Source: Gammaproteobacteria bacterium (GTDB lineage: Bacteria > Pseudomonadota > Gammaproteobacteria > Steroidobacterales > Steroidobacteraceae). Taken from it: DNA of 64,000 nucleotides. The notes below the pieces were generated by a model that was given only the letters and a program-made list of their open reading frames with translations, was not told the origin of the DNA and did no database searches. Of the stretch, positions 38,017-48,391 are shown one piece after another. The stretch's first letter is position 1; every line of letters begins with the position of its first letter. The position numbers and the translations under genes are program-made. The stretch spans positions 1 through 64,000 of the forward strand of contig DAHXNE010000017.1 of assembly GCA_027366635.1 (NCBI GenBank), read 5' to 3'.

Positions 38017-39383
38017 AGATCCTGATTCTAGGGGCCGGTCAGGTGGGCCGCACCGTGGCGCGGCATTTCTCGCGCGAAGAAGCCAATGACGTTACCGTTG
38101 TCGACAATGACGTTGATGTCCTGCGTGATATCCAGGACCGTCTTGACGTGCACACCATAGCGGGCAACGCGGCTCATCCTAACGTGCTGGAAGCCGCCGG
38201 TGCCGGCGAGGCGGACCTGCTGGTCGCGCTCACGAACAGCGATGAAGTCAACATGATGGCCTGTGAGGTCGCGTTCCGGTTGTTCCGCACGCCAACCAAG
38301 ATTGCCCGTATTCGCTCGCCCGAGTACACCTCCCGTCCTGAGCTGTTCAGCGAGCAGGCGATCGCCGTCGATGTGTTCATCAGTCCGGAGCAGCTCGTGA
38401 CCGAGTATCTCGCGCGGCTGATCCAGAACCCCGGAGCGCTGCAGGTGCTGGACTTCGCCGCCGGCAGACTGTGCCTCGCCGCGGTGCATGCCGGGCAGGG
38501 AGGGCCGCTGGTCGGCCACGCGCTGCGCGTCCTGGGCGAACATCTCAAAGATACGGAGACGCGGGTCGTGGCGATCTATCGCGGTGGCCGCAATGTCGTT
38601 CCCGACGGCGATACGATCATTCAGGCCGACGACGAGGTATTTTTCCTCGCGGCTCGCGATGACGTGCGGCGCGTCATCGGTGAGCTGCGCGCGGATGATT
38701 CGCACGCGCGCCGCGTGCTCATCGCCGGTGGCGGCAACATCGGGCGGCTGTTGGCGCAGTCGCTCGAGCGGTCCGCGCAGGTCAAGCTGATCGAGCATGA
38801 TCCGGAGCGCGCGCGCCGGGCGTCCGAACAGCTCGAGAACACCATCGTGTTGGCCGGAGACGCGGCCGACGAGGAGCTGCTCATCGAGGAGAACATCGAC
38901 AGCACCGATGTGTTCGCCGCGATCACCAACTCGGAAGAGGCCAATATCCTCTCGGCGATGCTCGCCAAGCGGCTCGGCGCGACCAGGGTCGTGGCGCTGG
39001 TGAACAGGCCATCCTACGCGGATCTCATTGAGAGCGGCAGCATCGATGTGGCGATCGTGCCGCAGAACATCACCATCGGCTCTCTGCTTGCGCACGTGCG
39101 GCGCGGCGACGTGGTGCGGGTGCATTCACTGCGGCACGGCGCCGCGGAAGCGATCGAGGCGGTCGCGCGCGGCGAGCAGCACAACTCGCGGGTGGTCGGG
39201 CGGACGGTGCAAGAGATCGAGCTACCGGAAGGGGCGGCGATCGGAGCGATCGTGCGCGGCGAGGAAGTGATCATGGCGCATCACGATGCGCGCGTGCAGT
39301 CGAACGATCACCTGATCGTGTTCCTCGCCGACCGGCGTCACATCGACGCGGTCGAGCGCTTGTTCACGCGGGTTGCTCCCTAA
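38013..39383 (+). CDS. trkA: Trk potassium uptake NAD-binding subunit
   Basis: 456 aa peripheral membrane protein with two RCK-N Rossmann domains (ILGAGQVGRTVA at about residue 5 and IAGGGNIGRLLA near 235), each followed by an RCK-C domain. It gates the TrkH K+ channel in response to nucleotides. The ATG overlaps the uvrD stop. trkH follows after 11 bp, giving a two-gene potassium module. Confidence 0.96.
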   Translation: MKILILGAGQVGRTVARHFSREEANDVTVVDNDVDVLRDIQDRLDVHTIAGNAAHPNVLEAAGAGEADLLVALTNSDEVNMMACEVAFRLFRTPTKIARIRSPEYTSRPELFSEQAIAVDVFISPEQLVTEYLARLIQNPGALQVLDFAAGRLCLAAVHAGQGGPLVGHALRVLGEHLKDTETRVVAIYRGGRNVVPDGDTIIQADDEVFFLAARDDVRRVIGELRADDSHARRVLIAGGGNIGRLLAQSLERSAQVKLIEHDPERARRASEQLENTIVLAGDAADEELLIEENIDSTDVFAAITNSEEANILSAMLAKRLGATRVVALVNRPSYADLIESGSIDVAIVPQNITIGSLLAHVRRGDVVRVHSLRHGAAEAIEAVARGEQHNSRVVGRTVQEIELPEGAAIGAIVRGEEVIMAHHDARVQSNDHLIVFLADRRHIDAVERLFTRVAP

Positions 39384-39394
39384 ACGCGCAGCGC

Positions 39395-40846
39395 ATGCTC
39401 GGCATCGTCTATTTTCTGGGGCTGATCCTCTCCGCGTTCGGTCTGGTCTACCTGCTGCCCATCGCCTGCTCGCTCGCCACGGGCGATGGTCTGTGGCCGA
39501 CGTTCCTGATATGTGCCGCCTTGACTGTATGCGTGGGCACGGCGGTCGCGGCGCTCACGTTTCGGTTTCGCCGCGAGTTGAAGCCGCGCGACGGCTTCAT
39601 GCTGCTGACGCTCGGTTGGATTCTGATCGCCGTCGTGGCGACCCTGCCGCTGCTGATGGCGATGCCGGGGCTTACCTTCAGTCGCGCGCTGTTCGAGACC
39701 ATGTCGGGACTGACGACCACCGGCTCCACGGTGCTCACCGGGCTGGGTTCGCTTGCGCCGTCGCTGAATTTCTGGCGCTGCTCGCTCATCTGGGTGGGCG
39801 GCCTGGCGGTGATCGTGGTGGCCATGGGCGTGATGCCACTGCTCGGAATCGGCGGCATGCAGTTGCACAAAGCCGACGCGCCCGGTCCGGTGAAGGACCA
39901 GAAGCTCGAGCCGCGCATCACCGAGGCGGCGCGCTCGGTGTGGCTGGTCTATGTGCTGCTCACCGTCGCCGGCATCGCCGGCCTGCGCCTCAGCGGCATG
40001 AACTGGTTCGACGCGATCTGTAACGCATTCTCGGCGGTCTCGCTCGGCGGATTCTCGACGCATGATGCCAGCATCGGCTATTTCCATTCGGCGGCGGTGG
40101 ATCTGGTGCTGATGGGCCTGATGTTGGCGGCCTCGATAAATTTCACGCGCCACTTCGTCGCCCTGCGCCGCCTGACCCTCGCGCCCTACCGCAATGATCC
40201 GGAATTCAAAGCGATGGCCATCGTGCTGTCGTGCAGCGTGTTCGGCATCGCGGTGTTGCTGACGGTCGATCACGTGTTCCCGACCTTCAATACCGCGCTG
40301 CGCTACTCTGCCTTCAATGTCATCTCGATGGCGACCACGACCGGTTGGGTGACGGTGCGCAACGGCTTCAGCCGCTGGCCGGTGTTCGCGCCGATCTGGA
40401 TGCTGTTTCTATCCGGCATCGTGTGCAGCACCGGCACGGCCGGCGGCGGTATCAAGATGTTTCGCACTCTGGTGTTGTCTCGCCAGGCGGAACGGGAACT
40501 TAAATTGCTGGTACATCCCAGCGGCGTCGCGCCGGTTCGCGTCGGCGGCCGGCCCATCCCCGAGCGGATCGCCGACGCGGTGCTGGCCTTCATTTTTCTC
40601 TATTTCATGGCGGTCGCGCTGTTGGTGTTCGCCATGCTGCTCACCGGCATGGGCTTCTCTCCCGCCTTCCGTGTGGTCGTGGCGTGTATCAACAATACCG
40701 CCTACGGCTTGCCCGGTCAGGCGGCGTGGACCCTGCACGGGCTCGGTACGGCGCAGATCTGGATCTGCACCACCGCGATGCTGCTCGGGAGGCTGGAGAT
40801 CTTCAGCGTCATCGTGCTGTTCACGCGCACCTTCTGGCGCAAGTGA
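39395..40846 (+). CDS. trkH: Trk/Ktr potassium uptake membrane subunit
   Basis: 483 aa polytopic protein with repeated M1-P-M2 pore units. Selectivity-loop segments can be seen at MSGLTTTGSTVLTG, FSAVSLGGFSTHD, ISMATTTGWV and INNTAYGLPGQ. It forms the K+-conducting pore with TrkA. Its end faces pyrF with only 13 bp between. Confidence 0.95.
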   Translation: MLGIVYFLGLILSAFGLVYLLPIACSLATGDGLWPTFLICAALTVCVGTAVAALTFRFRRELKPRDGFMLLTLGWILIAVVATLPLLMAMPGLTFSRALFETMSGLTTTGSTVLTGLGSLAPSLNFWRCSLIWVGGLAVIVVAMGVMPLLGIGGMQLHKADAPGPVKDQKLEPRITEAARSVWLVYVLLTVAGIAGLRLSGMNWFDAICNAFSAVSLGGFSTHDASIGYFHSAAVDLVLMGLMLAASINFTRHFVALRRLTLAPYRNDPEFKAMAIVLSCSVFGIAVLLTVDHVFPTFNTALRYSAFNVISMATTTGWVTVRNGFSRWPVFAPIWMLFLSGIVCSTGTAGGGIKMFRTLVLSRQAERELKLLVHPSGVAPVRVGGRPIPERIADAVLAFIFLYFMAVALLVFAMLLTGMGFSPAFRVVVACINNTAYGLPGQAAWTLHGLGTAQIWICTTAMLLGRLEIFSVIVLFTRTFWRK

Positions 40847-40859
40847 TCACGCTCGTGGC

Positions 40860-41696
40860 TCAGCGCGCCGCCTGCGAGCGATGCGCGTTGATCTGCGCGC
40901 GCAGCGTCTCGGCCGCCGTACGCGCGGCCACCGCAAAATCCTCGCCCCTCGAGGCGTACAAGATTCCCCGCGAGGAGTTGACGATCAGGCCGGTGCCGGC
41001 GGTAGTCTGGCCGTTGCGCACCGCGGCCGCCACGTCGCCTCCCTGCGCGCCCACTCCCGGCACCAGCAGCGGCATTGTGCCGACCAGGGCGCGTACCTGC
41101 GCGAGTTCCTTCGGATAGGTTGCGCCGACCACCAGCAGGCAGTTGCCGCGTGTGTTCCATTGGCGCGCCGCGAGTTCCGCCACGACGTGATAGAGCCGGC
41201 GCCCACCGTCGCCCACCGGCAGATCCTGCAGGTCCCGGGCGCCGGAATTCGAGGTCCGGCACAGTACGATCACGCCCCGGTCGGCGCGCTTGAGAAACGG
41301 CTCGAGGGAGTCCGCGCCGAGGTACGGATTGACCGTGACGGCGTCGGCCTCGTATCGCTCGAAGGCCTCGATCGCATAGCGCTCGGCGGTATTGCCGACG
41401 TCGCCCCGTTTGGCGTCGAGGATCACCGGTACGTCGGGGTAGGCGGTGTGGATGTACTCGACGGTGCGCTGCAGCTGATCCTCGGCCTCGTAAGCGGCGT
41501 AATGCGCGAACTGCGGCTTGAACGCACAGGCGAGATCGGCAGTGGCGTCGATGATCGCCTTGTTGAACTGAAAGATGGGCGAGGCGTGCGCCGCAATGTG
41601 TTGCGGAAAGCGCTCGATCTCAGGGTCGAGCCCCACGCACAGCAGCGAGTCACTGCGCGCCCAGCTGCGCTCGAGCCGCTCGATGAAGGCGCTCAT
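40860..41696 (-). CDS. pyrF: Orotidine 5'-phosphate decarboxylase, long (type 2) form
   Basis: 278 aa. The catalytic motif [18 protein letters not shown] (D-x-K-x-x-D) identifies the longer type 2 decarboxylase rather than the roughly 230-aa E. coli form. It makes UMP, the last step of pyrimidine synthesis. Phosphate-binding [11 protein letters not shown] and the [10 protein letters not shown] end are also present. It overlaps the mnmG stop by 4 bp, so mnmG and pyrF are translated together. Confidence 0.93.
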   Translation of the reverse strand: MSAFIERLERSWARSDSLLCVGLDPEIERFPQHIAAHASPIFQFNKAIIDATADLACAFKPQFAHYAAYEAEDQLQRTVEYIHTAYPDVPVILDAKRGDVGNTAERYAIEAFERYEADAVTVNPYLGADSLEPFLKRADRGVIVLCRTSNSGARDLQDLPVGDGGRRLYHVVAELAARQWNTRGNCLLVVGATYPKELAQVRALVGTMPLLVPGVGAQGGDVAAAVRNGQTTAGTGLIVNSSRGILYASRGEDFAVAARTAAETLRAQINAHRSQAAR

Positions 41697-43618
41697 GCGA
41701 CGCGCGAGCCGGCGCCCGGAGGATGCTTCTTCAGATGCACCAGGAGCAGGGAAAGCGCGGCCGGCGTCACGCCGGGCACGCGGCCGGCCTGTCCGAGTGT
41801 CGTCGGGCGGTATTCGTTCAGCCGCGCCCGCACTTCGTGCGACAGTCCGGCGATCTGGGCGTAATCGATGTCGTCGGGCAATCGGGTCTCCTCATTGCGG
41901 CGCTGCCGCGCCACCTCTTCGAGCTGACGCTCGATGTAGCCGGCGTATTTCGCCAGCGCCTCGATTCGCACGCTGAGCTGCGCGGCGATGCGGTCGTCGG
42001 CCGGTTCCTCCGCGGGGGCGTCTTGCGCGGGCGGTGCGGCGATCTGCAGCAGTGTGTCGTAAGCGACCTCGGGCCGGCGCAGCAGCTCGAATGCCGTCAC
42101 GTCGCGCGCCAAAGATGTCCCCAGCACACGCGCGGCCCATTGCGCGTCGAGTTCGGCCGGATGGATGCGCCGCGCCCGCAGGCGTTCGACCTCGCCCTCG
42201 ACGCGCCTCTGCTTGGCCTCGAAAAAACGCCAACGCGCATCGTCGACCAGCCCCAGGGCTCGGCCGATCGGCGTCAGCCGCGCATCGGCATTGTCTTCGC
42301 GCAGCAGCAACCGGTGTTCGGCCCGGCTGGTGAACATCCGGTACGGCTCGCGCGTCCCGCGCGTCACCAGATCATCCACCAGGACGCCAAGATAGCCGTC
42401 GCTGCGCCCGGGAATCCACGCTTGCACTTCGCGCAGCGCGAGCGCGGCATTGATACCGGCGAGCAGGCCTTGCGCGGCGGCCTCCTCGTAACCGGTCGTG
42501 CCATTGATCTGTCCGGCGAAGTACAGGCCGCGCAGTGCGCGCGTCTCGAGCGAGGGGCGCAGATCCCGGGGATCGAAGAAGTCATACTCGATGGCGTAGC
42601 CGGGCCGCGTCACATGGGCGTTCTCGAAGCCCGGAATGCTGCGCACCAGAGCAGTCTGCACGTCGAACGGCAGGCTGGTGGAGATGCCGTTGGGGTAAAT
42701 CTCGTGCGTCGTCAGTCCCTCGGGCTCGACGAATATCTGATGCGAGGGGCGGTCGGCGAAGCGTGCGACCTTGTCTTCGATCGATGGACAGTAGCGCGGG
42801 CCCACGCCTTCGATCAGGCCGGTGAACATCGGTGAGCGATCGCTCGCCGCGCGGATGATGGCGTGGGTGTGCTCGGTCGTGTGGGTGATGTGGCAGGGCA
42901 CCTGTGCCGGATGCTCGGTCGGGCGGCCCAGGAAGGAGAAGACCGGCAGCGGCTGGTCACTGTGCTGCACGGTCATCACGCTGTAATCGATGGTGCGTCC
43001 GTCCAGACGCGGCGGCGTACCCGTCTTCAGCCGACCGACCCGCAGCGATAACTCGCGTAGGCGCGCCGCCAGGCGGTTCGACGGCGCGTCGCCTGCCCGG
43101 CCGCCCGCGTGGTTATCGAGTCCGACGTGAATGCGTCCGCCGAGGAATGTGCCCACCGTCAACACCACGCGCGGCGCCTCGAACACGATGCCGGTCGCGG
43201 TGACGACCCCGCGGACGGATTCGCCCTCGAGCAGCAGATCGGCCACCTCCTGTTGAAAGACCGAAAGTCTCGGTTCCGCCTCGATCAGCGCGCGGATCGC
43301 CTGCTTGTACAGCTGGCGGTCGGCCTGCGCGCGGGTGGCGCGCACCGCGGGCCCCTTGCTGCCGTTGAGCGTGCGAAACTGGATACCGGCACGGTCGGTC
43401 GCGCGGGCCATCGCGCCGCCGAGCGCATCGATCTCGCGCACCAGGTGGCCTTTGCCGATACCCCCGACCGCCGGGTTGCAGCTCATCTGCCCCAACGTCT
43501 CGATGTTCTGCGTCAGCAGCAGCGTGCGCGCGCCCATGCGCGCGGCCGCCAGGGCCGCCTCCGTGCCGGCGTGCCCGCCACCGATCACGATGACTTGGTA
43601 CGTCTGAGTGAATCGCAT
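41693..43618 (-). CDS. mnmG: tRNA uridine-34 5-carboxymethylaminomethyl enzyme, FAD subunit
   Basis: 641 aa. The FAD motif [21 protein letters not shown] is at residues 9-29, followed by [25 protein letters not shown] and [18 protein letters not shown], all signature regions of MnmG/GidA. With MnmE it modifies the wobble uridine of several tRNAs. The C-terminal helical domain ([12 protein letters not shown]) is present. The gene is divergent from the secreted hydrolase. mnmE and the usual rsmG/parAB neighbours are not nearby. Confidence 0.96.
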   Translation of the reverse strand: MRFTQTYQVIVIGGGHAGTEAALAAARMGARTLLLTQNIETLGQMSCNPAVGGIGKGHLVREIDALGGAMARATDRAGIQFRTLNGSKGPAVRATRAQADRQLYKQAIRALIEAEPRLSVFQQEVADLLLEGESVRGVVTATGIVFEAPRVVLTVGTFLGGRIHVGLDNHAGGRAGDAPSNRLAARLRELSLRVGRLKTGTPPRLDGRTIDYSVMTVQHSDQPLPVFSFLGRPTEHPAQVPCHITHTTEHTHAIIRAASDRSPMFTGLIEGVGPRYCPSIEDKVARFADRPSHQIFVEPEGLTTHEIYPNGISTSLPFDVQTALVRSIPGFENAHVTRPGYAIEYDFFDPRDLRPSLETRALRGLYFAGQINGTTGYEEAAAQGLLAGINAALALREVQAWIPGRSDGYLGVLVDDLVTRGTREPYRMFTSRAEHRLLLREDNADARLTPIGRALGLVDDARWRFFEAKQRRVEGEVERLRARRIHPAELDAQWAARVLGTSLARDVTAFELLRRPEVAYDTLLQIAAPPAQDAPAEEPADDRIAAQLSVRIEALAKYAGYIERQLEEVARQRRNEETRLPDDIDYAQIAGLSHEVRARLNEYRPTTLGQAGRVPGVTPAALSLLLVHLKKHPPGAGSRVA

Positions 43619-43683
43619 TGGCGTAGTGTAGTGCAGGCTCGGGGCCGGTCCAAACGGTGCGGCCGCAGCCCGTGTATTACATT

Positions 43684-45183
43684 ATGATGTGTGCCGTGGT
43701 GCGAACTGGATCGCGATTTACGACCCTGGCTGTGCTTGCCGCGAGCGCACTGGCCTGGGCGGCTCCGGCGGCGGCACATCTGGCGCTTACGCCGTGCGAG
43801 CTGCGCTCGAGCGGCGATCTAATGCTGGTCAAGGCCGAGTGCGGCCGGCTGCCGGTGCTGGAGAATCCGGCCGATCCGCGCGGCCGGCGGATCGATCTGG
43901 CCGTGGCCGTGGTGCCGGCGGTGCGCACCGTGCCGCGACCCGATCCGCTGTTCATCCTGGCCGGTGGCCCCGGAGAGGCCGCCACCACGTTCTATGCGAG
44001 CGTCGCGCCCGCCTTCGCCGTGATTCATCGCGACCGCGACATCGTGCTGGTCGATCAGCGCGGTACCGGGGGTTCGAACCCGCTCGATTGCCCACAGAGC
44101 CGGCGCGGCCGGCACGCTGACGCGGGGCCGCCGACTCGCGCGCAGATCGTCACGGCCACTGAGCAGTGTCTGCGCCTGCTGCGTAAGCACGCCCACGTAC
44201 GCGATTACACCACCGATCTGGCCGTGGGCGATCTGAACCGCGTGCGTATCGCGCTCGGGTACCGCAAGATCGATCTGTATGGCTCATCTTATGGCACCGT
44301 GGTCGCGCAGGAGTACCTGCGGCGCTTCCCGCGCCACGTGCGCAGCATGATTCTCGACGGCGTGGTGCCGCCGCAGGTGCCGATCGGCGCGCTGAGCGCG
44401 CTCAGCGCACAGCGCGCCATCGACCGCATTTTCGCCGAGTGCGACGCCGCGACCGATTGCCGGGCCCGCTTCGGCAATCCGCTCGTCACCTACCGCCATG
44501 TCAGGGCCACGCTCGCGGCGCATCCGGTCGAGGTGACCGTGCCGGATCCGACCCGCGGAACGCCGGTCGCGTTGCGCCTGGGCACCTACCAACTCGGGCA
44601 GGTGCTGCGGCTGGCCAGCTATACCCCGGCGCTCGCGGCGCTCCTGCCGCTCGATCTGCAGGCCGCGGCAGCCGGAAATTACCGGCCGCTGGCCGGGCAA
44701 TACCTGTTCATCGACCGGGTGTACAGCCACGCCATCGCCGTGGGCATGAACAATACCGTGGTCTGTTCCGAGGACGAGCCTTTCTATCATGTCACCGCGC
44801 GGCAGCGCGCCGCGATGCGCCGAACTTTTCTCGGCACAGCGCCGCTACAGGAGCTGACAACGGTCTGCAAACTCTGGCCGAAAGGGCCGGTAGCCGCTGA
44901 CTTTCACGCTCCGCTACACTCGGATGTGCCCGTGCTGCTACTTTCGGGCGGCAATGATCCGATTACCCCGCCGCGGTATGCGCGGCTGGTCGCGCGAGGC
45001 TATCCGCACAGCCTCAGTGTCGTGGTGCCGGACGGCGGCCACGGTCAGTTGATGGATCCTTGCATGGACAAGGTGATGGCGCAATTCGTGCGGCGCGCCT
45101 CGGTGGTGGGACTGAATGTGGCGTGCGTTCATGCGGTGCGTCCCATGCCTTTTTTCCTGACTCTCAATGGGCCCGGGCCGTGA
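43684..45183 (+). CDS. Exported alpha/beta hydrolase with TAP-like C-terminal domain
   Basis: 499 aa. A signal peptide (basic start, core LAVLAASALAWAAPAAA) precedes the hydrolase domain. Nucleophile elbow GSSYGTVVAQEY, acid in LLSGGNDPITPP, histidine in PDGGHGQLMDP. This matches the tripeptidyl aminopeptidase/proline iminopeptidase-like group, so a periplasmic or secreted peptidase is likely. Start choices include ATG 43684, ATG 43687 and an upstream GTG at 43657; none has a clear ribosome site. Confidence 0.88.
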   Translation: MMCAVVRTGSRFTTLAVLAASALAWAAPAAAHLALTPCELRSSGDLMLVKAECGRLPVLENPADPRGRRIDLAVAVVPAVRTVPRPDPLFILAGGPGEAATTFYASVAPAFAVIHRDRDIVLVDQRGTGGSNPLDCPQSRRGRHADAGPPTRAQIVTATEQCLRLLRKHAHVRDYTTDLAVGDLNRVRIALGYRKIDLYGSSYGTVVAQEYLRRFPRHVRSMILDGVVPPQVPIGALSALSAQRAIDRIFAECDAATDCRARFGNPLVTYRHVRATLAAHPVEVTVPDPTRGTPVALRLGTYQLGQVLRLASYTPALAALLPLDLQAAAAGNYRPLAGQYLFIDRVYSHAIAVGMNNTVVCSEDEPFYHVTARQRAAMRRTFLGTAPLQELTTVCKLWPKGPVAADFHAPLHSDVPVLLLSGGNDPITPPRYARLVARGYPHSLSVVVPDGGHGQLMDPCMDKVMAQFVRRASVVGLNVACVHAVRPMPFFLTLNGPGP

Positions 45184-45196
45184 ACGCCACGCCGGC

Positions 45197-45934
45197 ATGA
45201 TCGAGGCCCGCGCACTCAGCAAGCGCTTCGGCGCGCTCACCGCGATCGACGGCGTGTCGCTGCGGGCGGCCGATGGCAGCATCACCGGGCTGCTCGGGCC
45301 GAACGGCGCGGGCAAGTCGACCACGTTGCGTATCCTGTACACCGTGTTGAGGCCTGACGGCGGGGAAGCGTGGATCGACGGCACAAGCGTCCTCGCCCAG
45401 CCGCTCGAGGCGCGCCGGCGCATGGGGGTGCTTCCGCATGGCGCCGGAGTGTATCCGAACCTGACGGCGCGCGAGAACATCGAGTACTTCGGGGCACTGC
45501 ACGGACTGTCACGCGCCGTGTGCCGTTCGCGCGCGGCGCAACTCATCGCGCGGCTGGAGATGGCGTCGTTCGCCGATCGTCCGGCCAAGGGGTTTTCTCA
45601 GGGCGAGCGTGTCAAGACCGCGCTCGCGCGCGCGCTGGTGCATCAGCCGCGTAACGTGCTGCTCGATGAGCCGACCAACGGGCTGGATGTCATGGCCGTG
45701 CGCACGTTGCGCCGGCTGCTCGGCGAGCTGCGCGACGAGGGCCGCTGCATCTTGTTCTCGAGCCACGTCATGCCGGAAGTGGCTGCGCTATGCGATCACG
45801 TGATCGTCATTGCCGGCGGCAGGGTCGTCGTCCAAGCCGGGCTCGAGGAGCTCAAGGCGCGCGCCGGCACGGCCTCGCTCGAGGAGGCGTTCGTGCGGTT
45901 GATCGATCCGGACGGCGCGGGGGACGGTCCGTGA
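45197..45934 (+). CDS. ABC exporter ATP-binding protein (NatA type)
   Basis: 245 aa. Walker A GPNGAGKSTT at about 40-49, signature FSQGERVKTALARAL, Walker B NVLLDEPTNGLD and the H-loop SSHVMPEV. The pattern GVLPHGAGVYPNLTARENI and the direct pairing with a NatB-like permease place it with sodium or drug exporters. The ATG at 45197 is 13 bp after the hydrolase stop. The GTGA overlap with the permease gene shows coupling. Confidence 0.93.
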   Translation: MIEARALSKRFGALTAIDGVSLRAADGSITGLLGPNGAGKSTTLRILYTVLRPDGGEAWIDGTSVLAQPLEARRRMGVLPHGAGVYPNLTARENIEYFGALHGLSRAVCRSRAAQLIARLEMASFADRPAKGFSQGERVKTALARALVHQPRNVLLDEPTNGLDVMAVRTLRRLLGELRDEGRCILFSSHVMPEVAALCDHVIVIAGGRVVVQAGLEELKARAGTASLEEAFVRLIDPDGAGDGP

Positions 45935-47106
45935 AGTCGATCTGGCTCGTCTTGCGCAAGGAGTTGCGCGAGACGCTGCGCGACCGACGCTCCCTGTTCA
46001 CGACGCTCGTCGTCGGGCCGCTGTTGATGCCGGCGCTGATCGGCACGGTCATCTTCATGGCCATCCGCCATGGCGGCGCGGTCCATACCGGACCGATCAC
46101 GCTCACCGTCGCCCACGCCGAGCGTGCGCCGCGGCTGCTGGACTTCCTGCGGCAATACCAGGTGCGCGTCCGGCCAGTCAATGCCGATCGCGCCCGCGCG
46201 CGCCGTATGCTCGAGCGGCAGCAGGGTCCGTTGCTTTACGTGCCGCGCGACTTCGGTGCGCGACTGGCGGCCGGCAAGCCAGCCCCGCTGCGCCTCTACG
46301 CCAACGAATCCAACCGCAGCGTGCAGGGCAAGGTCGAGCGCCTGAGCAGCTTGATCGGGCTCTACGGCGGGACGATCGCGCGGCTGCGCCTGGTGGCCCG
46401 CGGACTCGACCCGCAGCTGCTTGCGCCCATCGCGCTGCACCCGATCGACACCTCGACGCCGCAGAGCCGGGCGGCGCTGACGCTCGGGATGTTGAGCTAC
46501 GCCATTGTGTTCACGATGTTGATGAGCGGGCTGTACATCGCGATCGACACCACCGCCGGGGAGCGCGAGCGCGGCTCGCTCGAACCGCTGCTGACGGTGC
46601 CGGTCGAGCGCGAGCACTTGGTGTACGGCAAGATGCTGGCCGCGTGTGTCATGATGCTCGTATCGCTGATTCTCACGGTGGCGGCGTTCGCCGTGACCCT
46701 GCGGCACATAGGACTGGCCCGGCTCGGCATGAGCGCAAACTTCGGGCCCGGCGTCGCGGCCGGTATCGTGTTCGGCTGTCTGCCGCTGATTCCCGCCGGC
46801 GCGGCCCTGATGACCCTGGTGGCTTCCTACACGCGCAGCTACCGTGAGGCACAGACCTACGTGGGGCTGGTGCTGCTGGTGCCCACGCTACCGCTCATTT
46901 TCGCGAGCATTCTGGGGTTGCAGCCGCGCGCGGCGCTGATGGCGGTGCCCTCGCTCAGCCAACATTTCATCATCATGAGTCTGCTGCGCGGACAGCCCCT
47001 GCCGGGCGGCTATGTGGCGATTTCCGCGGCCGTGAGCCTGGCGCTGGGGGCTGTGCTGGTGTATCTCGCCGGCCGTCTGTACCGGCGAGAGCGCCTGCTC
47101 GGCTGA
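45931..47106 (+). CDS. ABC exporter permease (NatB type)
   Basis: 391 aa. A membrane helix near the N-terminus (residues about 22-45) is followed by a large periplasmic domain (50-185) and a block of five to six helices in the C-terminal half, as in ABC-2 permeases. The ERERGSLEPLLTVPVERE coupling segment is typical of NatB. GTG start at 45931 overlapping the ATPase stop. The substrate cannot be read from the sequence. Confidence 0.9.
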   Translation: MKSIWLVLRKELRETLRDRRSLFTTLVVGPLLMPALIGTVIFMAIRHGGAVHTGPITLTVAHAERAPRLLDFLRQYQVRVRPVNADRARARRMLERQQGPLLYVPRDFGARLAAGKPAPLRLYANESNRSVQGKVERLSSLIGLYGGTIARLRLVARGLDPQLLAPIALHPIDTSTPQSRAALTLGMLSYAIVFTMLMSGLYIAIDTTAGERERGSLEPLLTVPVEREHLVYGKMLAACVMMLVSLILTVAAFAVTLRHIGLARLGMSANFGPGVAAGIVFGCLPLIPAGAALMTLVASYTRSYREAQTYVGLVLLVPTLPLIFASILGLQPRAALMAVPSLSQHFIIMSLLRGQPLPGGYVAISAAVSLALGAVLVYLAGRLYRRERLLG

Positions 47107-47133
47107 ATGCATCGACTGAAAGGAGGCCGAACG

Positions 47134-47847
47134 ATGAAGCGTCTGATCCCACTGGTCCTTGTCGTTGTGCCGGCAGTCGCCTGGGCGAGCACCGGTGCGC
47201 CCGTCCGGCCGCTGACAACTCTGCGCGTCGCGGCGGAGGCGACCGCCTCGCAATTGCCTGACCGGGTATACCTGGATGTGGGCGTCAAGACCGAATCGCG
47301 CCACCCCCGAGCCGCCGCAACCCGCAATGCGGACGTCACCTCCAGTGTGCTTGCGGCTGTGCGGCGCGCCGCGGGTCCCGGCACGGTGCTGACGACGTCC
47401 AATTACTCGGTCGTACCGCAGTATCGATACTCCAACGCCGGCCGCCCGCCGACACTCACGGGCTACGAGGTGAGTAACGTCGTGCGGATTCGTCTGAATG
47501 ATCTGAAGCGTGTCGCGGCTGTGATTGATGCAGCGGCCGCAGCGGGCGCCAACCTTCAGCTAAACCTTCACTTTGGGTTACGTGACCCGCAGGCCGCCCG
47601 CCTGCGTGCGCTGGCTCGCGCGGCACGGCGGGCGCGCGCGGCGGCGCGTGCGCTTGCCGCAGCGCTCGGGCTGCGGATCGTGCGCATCGCGTCCGTTCGA
47701 GAGACGGGCGCCATGGTTCCCCCAAGCCCAAGCCCGCGATTCGACCAGCAAGCGGTTCGCATGCAGCCCAGGTCGACGCCCATTGAGTGGGGCGCCATTC
47801 ACGTAACGGCCGGCGTCAGTCTGAAAGTGGTGGCCGCGCCTCGGTAG
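47134..47847 (+). CDS. Exported SIMPL-domain protein
   Basis: 237 aa. A signal peptide (MKRLIPLVLVVVPAVAWAS) leads into a SIMPL domain: LRVAAEATASQLPDRVYLDVGVKTE, then TSNYSVVPQYRY, GYEVSNVVRIRL and LGLRIVRIASVRETG. Such proteins are exported, and some bacterial members form oligomeric rings; their role is poorly known. The ATG at 47134 follows a strong AAAGGAGG site. Confidence 0.88.
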   Translation: MKRLIPLVLVVVPAVAWASTGAPVRPLTTLRVAAEATASQLPDRVYLDVGVKTESRHPRAAATRNADVTSSVLAAVRRAAGPGTVLTTSNYSVVPQYRYSNAGRPPTLTGYEVSNVVRIRLNDLKRVAAVIDAAAAAGANLQLNLHFGLRDPQAARLRALARAARRARAAARALAAALGLRIVRIASVRETGAMVPPSPSPRFDQQAVRMQPRSTPIEWGAIHVTAGVSLKVVAAPR

Positions 47848-47912
47848 GGGTACCCTCGGGGCAATATGAACCCACCGCTGGCACGCAGCGGCGTGCCCGA
47901 GAGGAGGCGGAA

Positions 47913-48341
47913 ATGACCACGGTAAGTCACCTGCTCGCCAGCAAGAAATCAGAACTCTTCACGATCGGATCGGATGTGCCCGTGCTCGAAGCCGTGCGCA
48001 CGATGGCAGAGCACGGCGTCGGCGCGCTGCTGGTGATGCGCGGCGATGCGCTGGCCGGCATCGTCTCGGAGCGCGATTATGCGCGCAAGGTTGTGCTACT
48101 CGGGCGTGCCTCGGCCGACACCCCGGTCGCGCAGATCATGAGCTCGCCCGTGGTGACCGTTTCACCCGACACCAATGTGCAGCGTTGCATGGTCTTGATG
48201 ACGGAGCGGCGTATCCGCCACCTGCCGGTGGTGGAGAGCGGCCGCGTGATCGGCGTGGTCTCCATCGGCGATCTGGTCAAGTCGCTCATCCAGGAACAGC
48301 AGCGGACCATCGAGCAGCTCGAGAGCTACATTCACGGCTAG
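47913..48341 (+). CDS. CBS-domain pair protein
   Basis: 142 aa consisting only of two CBS motifs: VLEAVRTMAEHGVGALLVM with GIVSERDYARKVVL, and VAQIMSSPVVTVSPDTNVQRCMVLM with RIRHLPVVESGRVIGVVSIGDLVK. Such stand-alone pairs bind adenine nucleotides or NAD and act as energy sensors, but the target is not known here. ATG at 47913 after GAGGAGG. It is convergent with ilvA; a small CACGC/GCGTG hairpin (48342-48355) lies right after the stop. Confidence 0.9.
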   Translation: MTTVSHLLASKKSELFTIGSDVPVLEAVRTMAEHGVGALLVMRGDALAGIVSERDYARKVVLLGRASADTPVAQIMSSPVVTVSPDTNVQRCMVLMTERRIRHLPVVESGRVIGVVSIGDLVKSLIQEQQRTIEQLESYIHG

Positions 48342-48391
48342 CACGCGCGAGCGTGGTGCGCCGCGACAGCGCTGAGCCCCGACCGGTCGCC

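Noticed and set aside
44069-44083. GGGGGTTCGAACCCG looks like a tRNA T-arm
   Set aside because: It encodes part of the conserved RGTGGSNPLDC segment of the secreted hydrolase, and no acceptor stem, D-arm or anticodon arm surrounds it.
48342-48355. CACGC/GCGTG hairpin between the CBS and ilvA genes as a terminator
   Set aside because: The stem is only 5 bp and no T-run follows on either strand.
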